Shown here piece by piece: positions 40,151-49,677 of a stretch of 64,000 nucleotides of DNA. Below the pieces are notes generated by a model. It made no database searches. It was not told the origin of the DNA and saw only the letters and a program-made list of their open reading frames with translations. Each line of letters begins with the position of its first letter. Within the stretch, counting starts at the first letter, position 1. The translations under genes were made by a program, and so were the position numbers. The stretch covers positions 1 to 64,000 of the forward strand of contig NZ_VEWL01000012.1 in assembly GCF_006376685.1 (NCBI RefSeq), read 5' to 3'. This DNA is from Ochrobactrum teleogrylli (GTDB lineage: Bacteria; Pseudomonadota; Alphaproteobacteria; Rhizobiales; Rhizobiaceae).

Positions 40151-41487
40151 CCAGCCTCGCTCCGCTGCTTTCCTATTACGGAGATGATCTGACCGGTTCC
40201 ACGGATGTGATGGAAGCGCTCAGTTCGAATGGCATCGAAACTGTCTTGTTCATGAACAAGCCGGATGACGCGCTTCTATCGCGCTTTGGACATTGCCGGG
40301 CCATTGGTCTTGCAGGCACCAGCCGCAGCGAAACCCCGGATTGGATGGATGCGCATCTGACACCCGCCTTCGCCTGGCTGCGTAGCCTCAATGCCGCAAT
40401 TTGCCACTACAAGGTCTGTTCCACTTTCGATTCCGCGCCGCATGTCGGCAATATCGGCAAGGCGAGCGAGATCGGCAAATCGGTCTTTCAGCAGGCTTAT
40501 GTTCCGCTGATCGTCGGTGCGCCGCAACTCAAGCGCTACACATCCTTCGGCAATCTCTTTGCAGCCTATCAGGGTGAGACCTACCGGATTGATCGCCATC
40601 CGGTGATGAGCCGTCATCCGGTGACGCCGATGCATGAAGCAGATCTGCGTTTGCATCTGGCCCAACAAACGACATTGAAAGCCGAATTGGTTGATAGTGC
40701 AGCGCTGGCCGCATCTGAAGCGGATAAGCGTATCGACGCGATCACGCAAAAGGCGACCGGCATGGTGCTGTTCGATGTGGATAGCACCGAAAGCCAGTTG
40801 CGCGCAGGGGAACAACTCTGGCGTTTACGTGCCCCTCAGGGCTGGTTTGTTGCCGGTTCCTCGGGCATCGAATATGCGCTGCTTGCCGCATGGCGGGAGG
40901 CGGGCCTGATCGGCGCGCGGAAAGATTTTCCGCTGCCGGGCAAAGTGGATCGTATCGCCGTGGTGTCGGGCAGCGTTTCGCCGACAACAGAAAGACAAAT
41001 CCGCACCGCAACCGCAGCCGGTTTTGTCGGCATCGATCTCGATCCGCTCGAACTCCTTGGCGAAAATGCCGCGCGGGCGACTGAAACCGCCGTCGCACAT
41101 GCGCAAAAAACCTTGCAGGCTGGCAGAAGCGTCATTCTCAACACGGCGCTCGGCCCCTCTGCTGATCGCGGTCGCGAAATCGACCGTATCGCCGGGAGCC
41201 GCCATCGACTGGCGCGCATTCTGGGCTCGATCCTGCGCAGTCTGGTTGAGCGCGAAAAACTGCCGCGCGCCGTAATAGCTGGTGGCGACACGTCCAGTCA
41301 CGCCCTGCGCGAGCTGCATGTCGATGCGCTGACCACGCTGCTGCCGCTTCCGCAAACACCCGGCTCGCCGCTTTGCACTGCGCATGGTGGCGATACTGCG
41401 ACCAATGGCCTGCAAATCGCACTGAAAGGCGGACAGGTCGGCGCTGACAATTATTTCAGCCAAATACGCGACGGTTTACCCAACTGA
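40147..41487 (+). CDS. oiaK: four-carbon acid sugar kinase (DUF1537), 3-oxo-isoapionate kinase
   Basis: A 446-residue DUF1537-family kinase. The N-terminal substrate domain opens LLSYYGDDLTGSTDVMEAL, and the C-terminal nucleotide domain carries VVSGSVSPTTERQI, AVIAGGDTSSHAL and GSPLCTAHGGD. In D-apionate catabolism this enzyme phosphorylates 3-oxo-isoapionate at C4, giving the substrate of the RuBisCO-like protein next to it. It overlaps that gene by 4 bp. The next promoter/operator follows its stop by 19 bp. Confidence 0.88.
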   Translation: MTSLAPLLSYYGDDLTGSTDVMEALSSNGIETVLFMNKPDDALLSRFGHCRAIGLAGTSRSETPDWMDAHLTPAFAWLRSLNAAICHYKVCSTFDSAPHVGNIGKASEIGKSVFQQAYVPLIVGAPQLKRYTSFGNLFAAYQGETYRIDRHPVMSRHPVTPMHEADLRLHLAQQTTLKAELVDSAALAASEADKRIDAITQKATGMVLFDVDSTESQLRAGEQLWRLRAPQGWFVAGSSGIEYALLAAWREAGLIGARKDFPLPGKVDRIAVVSGSVSPTTERQIRTATAAGFVGIDLDPLELLGENAARATETAVAHAQKTLQAGRSVILNTALGPSADRGREIDRIAGSRHRLARILGSILRSLVEREKLPRAVIAGGDTSSHALRELHVDALTTLLPLPQTPGSPLCTAHGGDTATNGLQIALKGGQVGADNYFSQIRDGLPN

Positions 41488-41505
41488 AATCTGGAATACT
41501 CATTG

Positions 41506-41520
41506 ACTGGTTATACCAGT
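41506..41520. promoter_or_regulatory. GntR-type operator, ACTGGT-TAT-ACCAGT
   Basis: A perfect 6-bp-arm palindrome with TAT centre, 34 bp before the apnO start. TTGACT overlapping its left arm (41503-41508) could be a -35 element. It indicates an internal, regulated promoter for the second half of the apiose cluster. Confidence 0.7.
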
Positions 41521-41554
41521 TAAGTTACCAAAGACACCGGAGGAAAATTCAACC

Positions 41555-42382
41555 ATGACAGCAATCGCTTTGTTCGGCGCAGGCGGCAAGATGGGTTACC
41601 GTCTGGCCAAGAACTTGAAGGGCTCGCGCTTCGACGTCCGCCATATTGAAGTCAGCGATGCAGGCAAGGCGCGTCTGAAGAACGATCTGGGCATCGATAC
41701 AGTCGATGCCGATCAGGGCCTTGCAGGCGCCGAGGTTGTCATTCTGGCCGTGCCGGACACCCTCATCGGAAAAGTGGCCGCAGGCATTATCGACAAGCTG
41801 AAGCCCGGCACCATGGTGATCGCGCTTGACGCGGCAGCTCCCTTCGCAGGTCATCTGCCCGAACGCGCCGACCTGACCTATTTCGTCACCCACCCATGCC
41901 ATCCGCCGATCTTCAACGACGAGACGGACATGCAGGCAAAGAAGGATCATTTCGGTGGTCTTTTCGCCAAGCAGCATATCGTTTCGGCGCTCATGCAGGG
42001 GCCGGAAACGGATTACGTGCTGGGCGAAGAAATCGCAAAGGTGATCTGGGCCCCCGTCATGCGCTCGCATCGCGTCACGGTCGAACAGATGGCGATGCTG
42101 GAGCCGGGCCTTTCGGAAACCGTCTGCGCCTCGCTTCTCGTCGTCATGCGCCAGGCAATGGACGAATGCGTGCGGCGTGGCGTACCGGAAGAAGCGGCCC
42201 GCGATTTCCTGCTCGGCCATATGAATGTTCTGGGCGCGGTCATCTTCAAGGAAGTCGACGGCGTATTCTCGGATGCCTGCAACAAGGCAATCGAGTTCGG
42301 CATACCCGCGCTGATGCGCGACGACTGGAAAAACGTGTTTGAACCGCAGGAGATCGCCGAAAGCATTCGCCGTATCACCTGA
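41555..42382 (+). CDS. apnO: D-apionate oxidoisomerase
   Basis: A 275-residue NAD-binding protein with an N-terminal Rossmann motif (IALFGAGGKMGYRLAKNL) and a helical C-terminal domain of the phosphogluconate-dehydrogenase-like type (AIEFGIPALMRDDWKN). This family is the D-apionate oxidoisomerase that converts apionate to 3-oxo-isoapionate. The neighbouring kinase and RuBisCO-like protein take the next two steps. GGAGG lies about 10 nt before ATG 41555. A FadR-type operator precedes it. Confidence 0.87.
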   Translation: MTAIALFGAGGKMGYRLAKNLKGSRFDVRHIEVSDAGKARLKNDLGIDTVDADQGLAGAEVVILAVPDTLIGKVAAGIIDKLKPGTMVIALDAAAPFAGHLPERADLTYFVTHPCHPPIFNDETDMQAKKDHFGGLFAKQHIVSALMQGPETDYVLGEEIAKVIWAPVMRSHRVTVEQMAMLEPGLSETVCASLLVVMRQAMDECVRRGVPEEAARDFLLGHMNVLGAVIFKEVDGVFSDACNKAIEFGIPALMRDDWKNVFEPQEIAESIRRIT

Positions 42383-42391
42383 TAATCAACG

Positions 42392-42435
42392 GGAGGGTCA
42401 AGCGCCCTCCTTCACTGCCCTGCTGGGAACAGGGC
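42392..42435 (+). terminator. two consecutive short hairpins between apnO and the binding-protein gene
   Basis: GGAGGG/CCCTCC (42392-42410) and GCCCTG/CAGGGC (42417-42435). No T-run follows. They may slow readthrough or protect the mRNA 5' end of the binding-protein gene. Confidence 0.5.
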
Positions 42436-42438
42436 TGA

Positions 42439-43413
<975 letters not shown>

Positions 43414-43430
43414 GCCCCGGAAAGTTGAGA

Positions 43431-43454
43431 GCCGGGAGCCTTAATGCTCCCGGC
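43431..43454 (+). terminator. 9-bp hairpin after the binding-protein gene
   Basis: GCCGGGAGC (43431-43439), loop CTTAAT, GCTCCCGGC (43446-43454), without a T-run. It is probably a partial terminator or mRNA stabiliser. A structure of the same stem and loop length follows the erythritol binding-protein gene (53970-53993). Confidence 0.7.
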
Positions 43455-43480
43455 ATATTCCCCATACCGAGGATATCTTC

Positions 43481-44125
43481 ATGTCAGTGCTGAAGTCAGC
43501 GTCCATCGTTGTGCTGGCCTGTGGTGTTGCGCTTTCGGGCTGCAAGATCATCAAGACGCCAACAGCTGAGGAAGCCGCAGCTGCCCGCGGTGACAATTTC
43601 AACCCGGACCGCTCGGTTGCCGACATCTGGGATTCCAAGGTCAAACCGTTCTTCGCGGAAAAGACCGTGACGCTTGATGAAGTCATGACGGCAGCCAATA
43701 CCGACGCTGACGCGGCGGGAAACAAATTCGGCCACCGCGAAAAGCAGGGCAACGCGCCTTGGACCTTTGCAACCAGGCTGGAAGGTACGGTCGTTGGCGC
43801 CGAGACCAAATCGCGGGCTGCCTATGTCGATGTGGACAGCAATGGCGATGGCAAGGCGGATGCGCGTGTTCAGATCGGGCCAACCGTTCGCGGAACGGCC
43901 ATTCGCGACAGCTTGAGCTTTGTAAACTTCAACGAATTCCGCAACCAGATCGAATGGGCGCAGTTCGGGAAATCGTTCAATATCCGCGTCAACGACGAAG
44001 TTTTGTCGAAGCTGCCACGCGAAAATCTGGTCGGCATGAAAGTAAAGGCCAGTGGCGCCTTCGCCATGCCATCTAAGGGCCAGTTACCGCTTTTCACGCC
44101 CGTATCCATTGCGCTGGAGAAGTGA
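43481..44125 (+). CDS. DUF2291 lipoprotein of a sugar ABC transporter operon
   Basis: A 214-residue lipoprotein (lipobox VALSGC, Cys about 21) of the DUF2291 family. The conserved core reads ARVQIGPTVRGTAIRD, then FNEFRNQIEW and LVGMKVKASGAF, with an OB-fold-like look. No function is established, but it recurs in polyol/sugar ABC operons, including the second one in this window (57818). It lies 3 bp before the ATPase gene, so it is an intimate transporter partner, perhaps a periplasmic adaptor. Confidence 0.85.
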   Translation: MSVLKSASIVVLACGVALSGCKIIKTPTAEEAAAARGDNFNPDRSVADIWDSKVKPFFAEKTVTLDEVMTAANTDADAAGNKFGHREKQGNAPWTFATRLEGTVVGAETKSRAAYVDVDSNGDGKADARVQIGPTVRGTAIRDSLSFVNFNEFRNQIEWAQFGKSFNIRVNDEVLSKLPRENLVGMKVKASGAFAMPSKGQLPLFTPVSIALEK

Positions 44126-44128
44126 GCC

Positions 44129-45694
44129 ATGGAAACGGAACAGCCAACCAAAGACGATATCGTCCTCAAGCTTGAAGACGTATCGAAAGTCTATTCGGGG
44201 ATCGTCGCCGTCAAACGCGCCAATCTCGAATTGCGACGCGGATCGGTCAATGTGCTGGTGGGCGAGAACGGCGCTGGCAAATCCACATTGATGAAGATCA
44301 TCGCCGGTGTTGAGCGCCCGACCATGGGCAAGATCATTCTCGACGGTGAACCGGTGGTTTTCGACAGTCCTGCCGATGCGCAAAAGTGCGGCATCGCGAT
44401 GATCTTTCAGGAACTCAATCTGTTCGCCAATATGTCCGTGGCCGAGAATATTTTCGCCACCCGTGAGATCATGCGCGGAGTACGCGGCATCGATCACAAG
44501 GCGCAGGTCCAAAAGGCCAACGAATATCTCAAGCGTCTGGATGCTGGCATCGATGCCAATATGCTGGTTTCCGATCTTCCCATCGGCCAGCAGCAATTGG
44601 TGGAAATCGCCAAAGCCATTTCACTTGATGCGCGCATCGTCATCATGGACGAACCGACATCTGCGCTCTCAGCCGCCGAGGTCGATATTCTCTTCAAGGT
44701 CATCGCCGAACTCAAAAGCCAAGGCGTCGCCATCGTCTACATTTCGCATCGTCTGGAAGAACTGATGCGCATTGGCGATTACATCACTGTGCTGCGCGAT
44801 GGCAAGATCACCGGGCAGGAAGAAGTCAGGAACATCGATACGCAATGGATCGTGCGTTCCATGATCGGCTCCGATGCCAAGGATTTTGCCAAATCGGTGA
44901 ACCACACGATAGGCGAAGAGCGGTTCCGCGCCGAAAACATCACCCTGCCCCGCGCCACAGGCGGCCTTGCCGTCGATAATGTGTCCTTGTCGGTCCACGC
45001 CGGTGAAGTTCTGGGAATATACGGCCTTATGGGTGCGGGCCGTTCCGAGTTTTTTGAATGCGTCATGGGTCAGCACCGCCATTCGACCGGCCATATTTTC
45101 ATAGACGGGCAGGAAGTGACCGAGCGCGATACGACACGCCGCATAAGGCGTGGACTTGCGCTTATTCCCGAAGACCGTCAGCGCGAGGGTCTGGTGCAGG
45201 TTCTGTCGATTGCCAGCAACCTGACAATGGCCAGTCTCGATCGGCTTACGAAACTGTTCCACATTGCGCCGAAGCGTGAGAAGGAAGCCGTCAGGCAGGC
45301 CATCAAGGATCTCGCCATCAAAGCCCCGAACCCGGATTTCGAAGTGACTTCGATGTCGGGTGGCAACCAGCAGAAGGTTGTGATCGGCAAAGCGCTGATG
45401 ACCAATCCGAAAGTGCTTTTGATGGACGAGCCATCACGCGGCATCGACGTTGGCGCAAAAGCGGATGTTTTCCGCACCATGCGTCGCCTCGCTGGCGACG
45501 GCTTGGCCATCCTGTTTTCAACCTCCGATCTGGAAGAAGTCATGGCCTTATCCGACCGCATCGCCGTGCTCAGCAATGGCAAGCTGATTGCCATCTTTGA
45601 CCGCGAGCATGCGACGGAAGCCGATATCATAGCGGCCTCGGCCAAGGGCCACGGCCATAACCACGATCTGCAAACCAAGGAACTCGCGTCATGA
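44129..45694 (+). CDS. sugar ABC transporter ATP-binding protein, tandem (RbsA-like)
   Basis: A 521-residue protein with two nucleotide-binding domains. The first has Walker A GENGAGKSTLMKI, signature-like IGQQQLVEIAKA and Walker B IVIMDEPTSAL. The second has a degenerate Walker A (GLMGAGRSEF), an intact SGGNQQKVVIGKAL signature and VLLMDEPSRGID. This is the carbohydrate-uptake transporter-2 layout. It lies 3 bp after the DUF2291 gene and overlaps the permease gene by ATGA. Confidence 0.93.
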   Translation: METEQPTKDDIVLKLEDVSKVYSGIVAVKRANLELRRGSVNVLVGENGAGKSTLMKIIAGVERPTMGKIILDGEPVVFDSPADAQKCGIAMIFQELNLFANMSVAENIFATREIMRGVRGIDHKAQVQKANEYLKRLDAGIDANMLVSDLPIGQQQLVEIAKAISLDARIVIMDEPTSALSAAEVDILFKVIAELKSQGVAIVYISHRLEELMRIGDYITVLRDGKITGQEEVRNIDTQWIVRSMIGSDAKDFAKSVNHTIGEERFRAENITLPRATGGLAVDNVSLSVHAGEVLGIYGLMGAGRSEFFECVMGQHRHSTGHIFIDGQEVTERDTTRRIRRGLALIPEDRQREGLVQVLSIASNLTMASLDRLTKLFHIAPKREKEAVRQAIKDLAIKAPNPDFEVTSMSGGNQQKVVIGKALMTNPKVLLMDEPSRGIDVGAKADVFRTMRRLAGDGLAILFSTSDLEEVMALSDRIAVLSNGKLIAIFDREHATEADIIAASAKGHGHNHDLQTKELAS

Positions 45695-46758
45695 CAGCCA
45701 AAACCGCCACGGCAGCCACTGACCCAACCTTTTCGAGCGGATCGGCCTTGCTGACGCTGATGAAGCTGCGGACATTCATTGCGCTTTTTGCAGTTTTCAT
45801 CTTTTTCTCCTTCGCCGCACCGAACTTCCTCTCGACAGCCAATCTCATTTTGATGTCGAAACACGTGGCGCTGAACGCCTTTCTCGCCATGGGCATGACT
45901 TTCGTCATCATCACGGGCGGGATCGACTTGTCTGTCGGTTCGATTGTCGGCCTGTGCGGCATGGTCGCTGGTGGTCTTTTGATCTACGGCATCGATCTGG
46001 GGATCGGTTATACGATCTATTTCAATGTGATCGAGATATCGCTCATCACACTGGCTGTAGGTGTCGCGGTCGGCTTCATCAACGGGCTCCTGATTACCAG
46101 ACTCAACGTGGCGCCATTCATCGCAACACTTGGAACCCTATATGTCGCGCGCGGCCTTGCTCTGTTGTCATCTGACGGCCAGACCTTCCCGAACCTCGTC
46201 GGGCGAGAAGATCTCGGCACCACCGGCTTCGGCTTTCTCGGCGCGGGCAGCATCCTCGGCTTGCCGGTTTCCATCTGGCTTCTGATCGTCGTTGCATTGG
46301 GCGCAGCCTATGTCGCCCGGTACACGCCGTTGGGACGACAGATTTTCGCGGTGGGTGGCAATGAACGCGCAGCGCGCATGTCCGGTATCCGCGTCGACCG
46401 CGTAAAAATGTTCGTCTACATGTTTTCGGGCTTTTGCGCCGCCATTGCCGGTCTTATCATTTCGTCTGAACTGATGGCTTCGCACCCGGCAACTGGAAAC
46501 TCTTTTGAACTCAATGCCATCGCGGCGGCCGTTCTGGGTGGAACCTCCATGTCGGGCGGGCGCGGTACCATCGGTGGAACGATTATCGGCGCTTTCGTGA
46601 TCGGGATTCTTTCTGATGGTCTGGTCATGATGGGGGTGTCGTCCTTCTGGCAGATGGTCATCAAGGGGCTCGTCATCATCATCGCCGTGGTTGTAGACCA
46701 GGCACAGCGCCGCCTTCAGCAGCGCGTCACGCTCATGCAAATGGCAAAGGCAGGATAA
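45691..46758 (+). CDS. sugar ABC transporter permease (RbsC-like)
   Basis: A 355-residue inner-membrane protein with about eight to ten hydrophobic segments. It carries the class hallmark ITGGIDLSVGSIVGL, LGTLYVARGLALL, and the coupling-helix region GGNERAARMSGI. It pairs with the tandem ATPase. Overlaps: ATGA with the ATPase gene upstream, TAATG with the dehydrogenase gene downstream. Confidence 0.93.
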   Translation: MTAKTATAATDPTFSSGSALLTLMKLRTFIALFAVFIFFSFAAPNFLSTANLILMSKHVALNAFLAMGMTFVIITGGIDLSVGSIVGLCGMVAGGLLIYGIDLGIGYTIYFNVIEISLITLAVGVAVGFINGLLITRLNVAPFIATLGTLYVARGLALLSSDGQTFPNLVGREDLGTTGFGFLGAGSILGLPVSIWLLIVVALGAAYVARYTPLGRQIFAVGGNERAARMSGIRVDRVKMFVYMFSGFCAAIAGLIISSELMASHPATGNSFELNAIAAAVLGGTSMSGGRGTIGGTIIGAFVIGILSDGLVMMGVSSFWQMVIKGLVIIIAVVVDQAQRRLQQRVTLMQMAKAG

Positions 46759-47792
46759 TGACCGAATTCAAGGGCGCGCTCATCGGCTGCGGCTTCTTCG
46801 CAATCAACCAAATGCACGCCTGGAACGATGTTACCGGCGCAAAAATCGTGGCGATCTGCGACCGCGACCCCGAGCGACTGAAGATCGTTGGCGATCAGTT
46901 CGGGATCGAACGTCGCTATACCGATGCCGAGGCGCTGTTTGCCGATGGAAATATCGATTTTGTCGATATAGCCACGACAGTTGGAAGCCATCGCATGCTG
47001 GTTGAAATGGCCGCTGCACATAAAGTACCCGCCATCTGCCAAAAGCCCTTTGCCAAGAAGCTTGAGGACGCTAAGGCCATGGTGAGAACGTGCCAAGATG
47101 CCGGTGTTCCTTTGATGGTTCACGAGAATTTCCGCTGGCAGACACCGATACAGGCCGTTCGGAAAGCACTCGATAGCGGCGCGATAGGCGATCCCTTTTG
47201 GGGGCGTTTTTCCTTCCGCTCTGGCTTCGACGTCTTCTCAGGCCAGCCGTATCTTGCGGAAGGCGAGCGCTTCATCATCGAAGACCTCGGCATTCACACG
47301 CTCGATATTGCGCGCTTTATTCTCGGTGATGTAGCAAGCCTCGTCGCGCGGACCAAACGCGTGAACCCGAAGATTAAGGGCGAGGACGTCGCGACCATTT
47401 TGCTCGACCATGAAAATGGCGCCACATCCGTCGTCGATGTCAGCTATGCGACCAGACTTCAGGTTGACCCCTTCCCGGAAACCCTCATCGAACTGGATGG
47501 CACAGCAGGCTCAATCCGGCTTTATCAGGGATACCGTCTGGAAGTCATCAATGCCAGAGGCACAACCGTTTCGGACGTTTCACCCAAACTGCTGTCCTGG
47601 GCATCGCGTCCCTGGCACAATATTCAGGAGAGCGTCTTCGCGATCCAGCAACACTGGATCGACAAACTTGCCTCCGGCGCGGAAACATCAACGTCGGGTG
47701 CCGATAATCTCAAAACCTTCGCGCTGGTGGATGCAGCTTATGACAGTGCGGCCAGCGGCAACCGCGTCGATGTGAAGGCTATGCTGGGATGA
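46758..47792 (+). CDS. apsD: D-apiose dehydrogenase (Gfo/Idh/MocA family)
   Basis: A 344-residue NAD(P)-dependent dehydrogenase. N-terminal Rossmann GALIGCGFFAINQMHAW, the substrate-site Lys region CQKPFAKKL, and LGIHTLDIARFILGD in the C-terminal domain. The first step of apiose use is oxidation to D-apionolactone. The lactonase directly downstream (4-bp overlap) and the apionate genes upstream support that job over a general inositol-type role. Confidence 0.87.
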   Translation: MTEFKGALIGCGFFAINQMHAWNDVTGAKIVAICDRDPERLKIVGDQFGIERRYTDAEALFADGNIDFVDIATTVGSHRMLVEMAAAHKVPAICQKPFAKKLEDAKAMVRTCQDAGVPLMVHENFRWQTPIQAVRKALDSGAIGDPFWGRFSFRSGFDVFSGQPYLAEGERFIIEDLGIHTLDIARFILGDVASLVARTKRVNPKIKGEDVATILLDHENGATSVVDVSYATRLQVDPFPETLIELDGTAGSIRLYQGYRLEVINARGTTVSDVSPKLLSWASRPWHNIQESVFAIQQHWIDKLASGAETSTSGADNLKTFALVDAAYDSAASGNRVDVKAMLG

Positions 47793-49618
47793 GCAGCGTC
47801 GATCCGTTTCTGCTTTATGGCACGGAAGAAACCGATGCCCGGCCACTGCACCTGCAAGCTGGGCGTCTCGCAGTCGATCTGAGCGATGGGAATTTGCGCT
47901 GCATCACCTATGATGGTGTCGAAGTGCTGCGCGCGGTGTCTTATCTCGTACGCGACCGCGACTGGGGGACATATGCCCCTTCTATTCGCGACTTCACCGT
48001 AGAGAGAAACGCCGCTGGTTTTACTGTCGCCTATCAGGCCTATGTCAGCGGTCCCAGCGATAGCGAGCTATTGGTTGCTGTGACCATATCGGCAGATACT
48101 GGTGGCACACTAACATTCGACGCTGTGGCTACAACGACAACCGGCTTCGAAACCAACCGCTGCGGCTTTTGTATTCTGCATCCGATTGTCGGGCTTGCCG
48201 GTTCGCCGGTTACGGTGGAACATGTCGATGGAACGCATGTACAGAACCATCTGCCCGATCTCATCGAGCCGTGGCAACCATTTAAGGATATGCGCGCCAT
48301 CACCCATGAAGCCCTTCCGGGTGTGTTGGTCGAATGCCGTATGGAAGGCGATGTCTTCGAGATGGAGGATCAGCGCAACTGGTCCGATGCCTCCTATAAA
48401 ACCTATGTGCGCCCTCTCGCGCTGCCTTGGCCCTATCGGATTGAAGCCAACGAACCAATCCATCAGCGGGTCGTATTGACCATCCACGATAAGCGGTCGA
48501 GTGCATCCACTGCCGTCACTTCAAACACCGAACCAGTGTTCATTACGTCTGACGACGCGCGCGGCATCATGCCAAGTATCGGCATCATCATCACTCCGGA
48601 AGAAGCCAAGGCGAGCCTTGCTTCGTCCGGCCTGCTAAGCGAAATCTCTCCGCAGGATTTGCTGTTCCATTACGATCCACACGCCGGACATGACGCAACA
48701 GCATTTGCAGACTTTGCTGCTCTTGCCGCTGGATATAAGGGGCGCACATCGCTGGAGATCGCACTTCCCTGTGAAGGGTCACTCATCGACGAAACCACCC
48801 AGATTGCGACGCAAATGAAAGCAGCAGGCTTTGCGCCCGACGCTATCATTGTCTCACCGTCAATAGATCGCCAGTCCACGCCGCCCGGCAGCGCTTGGCC
48901 GCCTTGCCCACCACTGGAAGAAGTCTATAACGCCGCGCGCACCGCTTTTCCGGGTGCTAACCTCGGCGGCGGTATGCTGAGCTATTTCACGGAATTGAAC
49001 CGCAAGCGCGTGCCGGGCGCCCTGATCGATTTTGTGACGCATTGCACCAATCCAATCGTGCATGCCGCCGACGACCTGAGCGTCATGCAAACACTGGAGG
49101 CGCTGCCCTTCATTACGCGTTCGGTACGCGCCATTTATGGCGACAAACCCTACCGCATCGGCCCATCGACCATTCCCATGCGCCAGAATCCCTATGGGAG
49201 CCGGACAATGGACAACCCCGATGGCAAACGCATCGCCATGGCCAATCGCGATCCGCGCCATAACGGTAAATTCGCAGAAGCATTTGCCTTTGCCTATGCA
49301 GCGCGGGTGCTAGATGCAAATCTCGACTGTCTGACGCTATCAGCATTGACCGGCCCCTTCGGGCTGGTTGCGCATGAAAACGAACCCACGCCTGCGGGGC
49401 GTACACGCCCGATTTTCAACAGCGTGAAAGCCTTGTCCGCACTGGCCGGAAAAGAATGGCGCGCCTATCATTCATCCCGCCCGGCCCACGTTCTTGCCTT
49501 CGCGGTTGAGAGTGGACTTTGGCTCGTGAATGTCACGCCAGAAGAGCAGAGCGTCAGCATAGAAGGTAAGAGGGCGTTTTCGCTCGAACCCTATAGAGTT
49601 CTATCAATACCGCTTTAA
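47789..49618 (+). CDS. apnL: D-apionate lactonase
   Basis: A 609-residue protein of the D-apionolactonase type. It opens GTEETDARPLHLQAGRLAVD, contains YLVRDRDWGTYAP, NRCGFCILHPI and VEHVDGTHVQNHLP, and has a TIM-barrel-like middle. It hydrolyses apionolactone to apionate. It is last in the operon and coupled to apsD by ATGA. An 11-bp-stem terminator follows. The assignment rests on family resemblance and operon fit. Confidence 0.85.
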   Translation: MSSVDPFLLYGTEETDARPLHLQAGRLAVDLSDGNLRCITYDGVEVLRAVSYLVRDRDWGTYAPSIRDFTVERNAAGFTVAYQAYVSGPSDSELLVAVTISADTGGTLTFDAVATTTTGFETNRCGFCILHPIVGLAGSPVTVEHVDGTHVQNHLPDLIEPWQPFKDMRAITHEALPGVLVECRMEGDVFEMEDQRNWSDASYKTYVRPLALPWPYRIEANEPIHQRVVLTIHDKRSSASTAVTSNTEPVFITSDDARGIMPSIGIIITPEEAKASLASSGLLSEISPQDLLFHYDPHAGHDATAFADFAALAAGYKGRTSLEIALPCEGSLIDETTQIATQMKAAGFAPDAIIVSPSIDRQSTPPGSAWPPCPPLEEVYNAARTAFPGANLGGGMLSYFTELNRKRVPGALIDFVTHCTNPIVHAADDLSVMQTLEALPFITRSVRAIYGDKPYRIGPSTIPMRQNPYGSRTMDNPDGKRIAMANRDPRHNGKFAEAFAFAYAARVLDANLDCLTLSALTGPFGLVAHENEPTPAGRTRPIFNSVKALSALAGKEWRAYHSSRPAHVLAFAVESGLWLVNVTPEEQSVSIEGKRAFSLEPYRVLSIPL

Positions 49619-49638
49619 GCCAAAGCGCGGAAAGTAGT

Positions 49639-49669
49639 GGATACGCGACATTCTCCCAGTCGCGTATCC
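49639..49669. terminator. convergent terminator hairpin
   Basis: An 11-bp perfect stem GGATACGCGAC / GTCGCGTATCC with a 9-nt loop, between apnL and the convergent FAD dehydrogenase gene. Confidence 0.8.
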
Positions 49670-49677
49670 TTGGAAGT

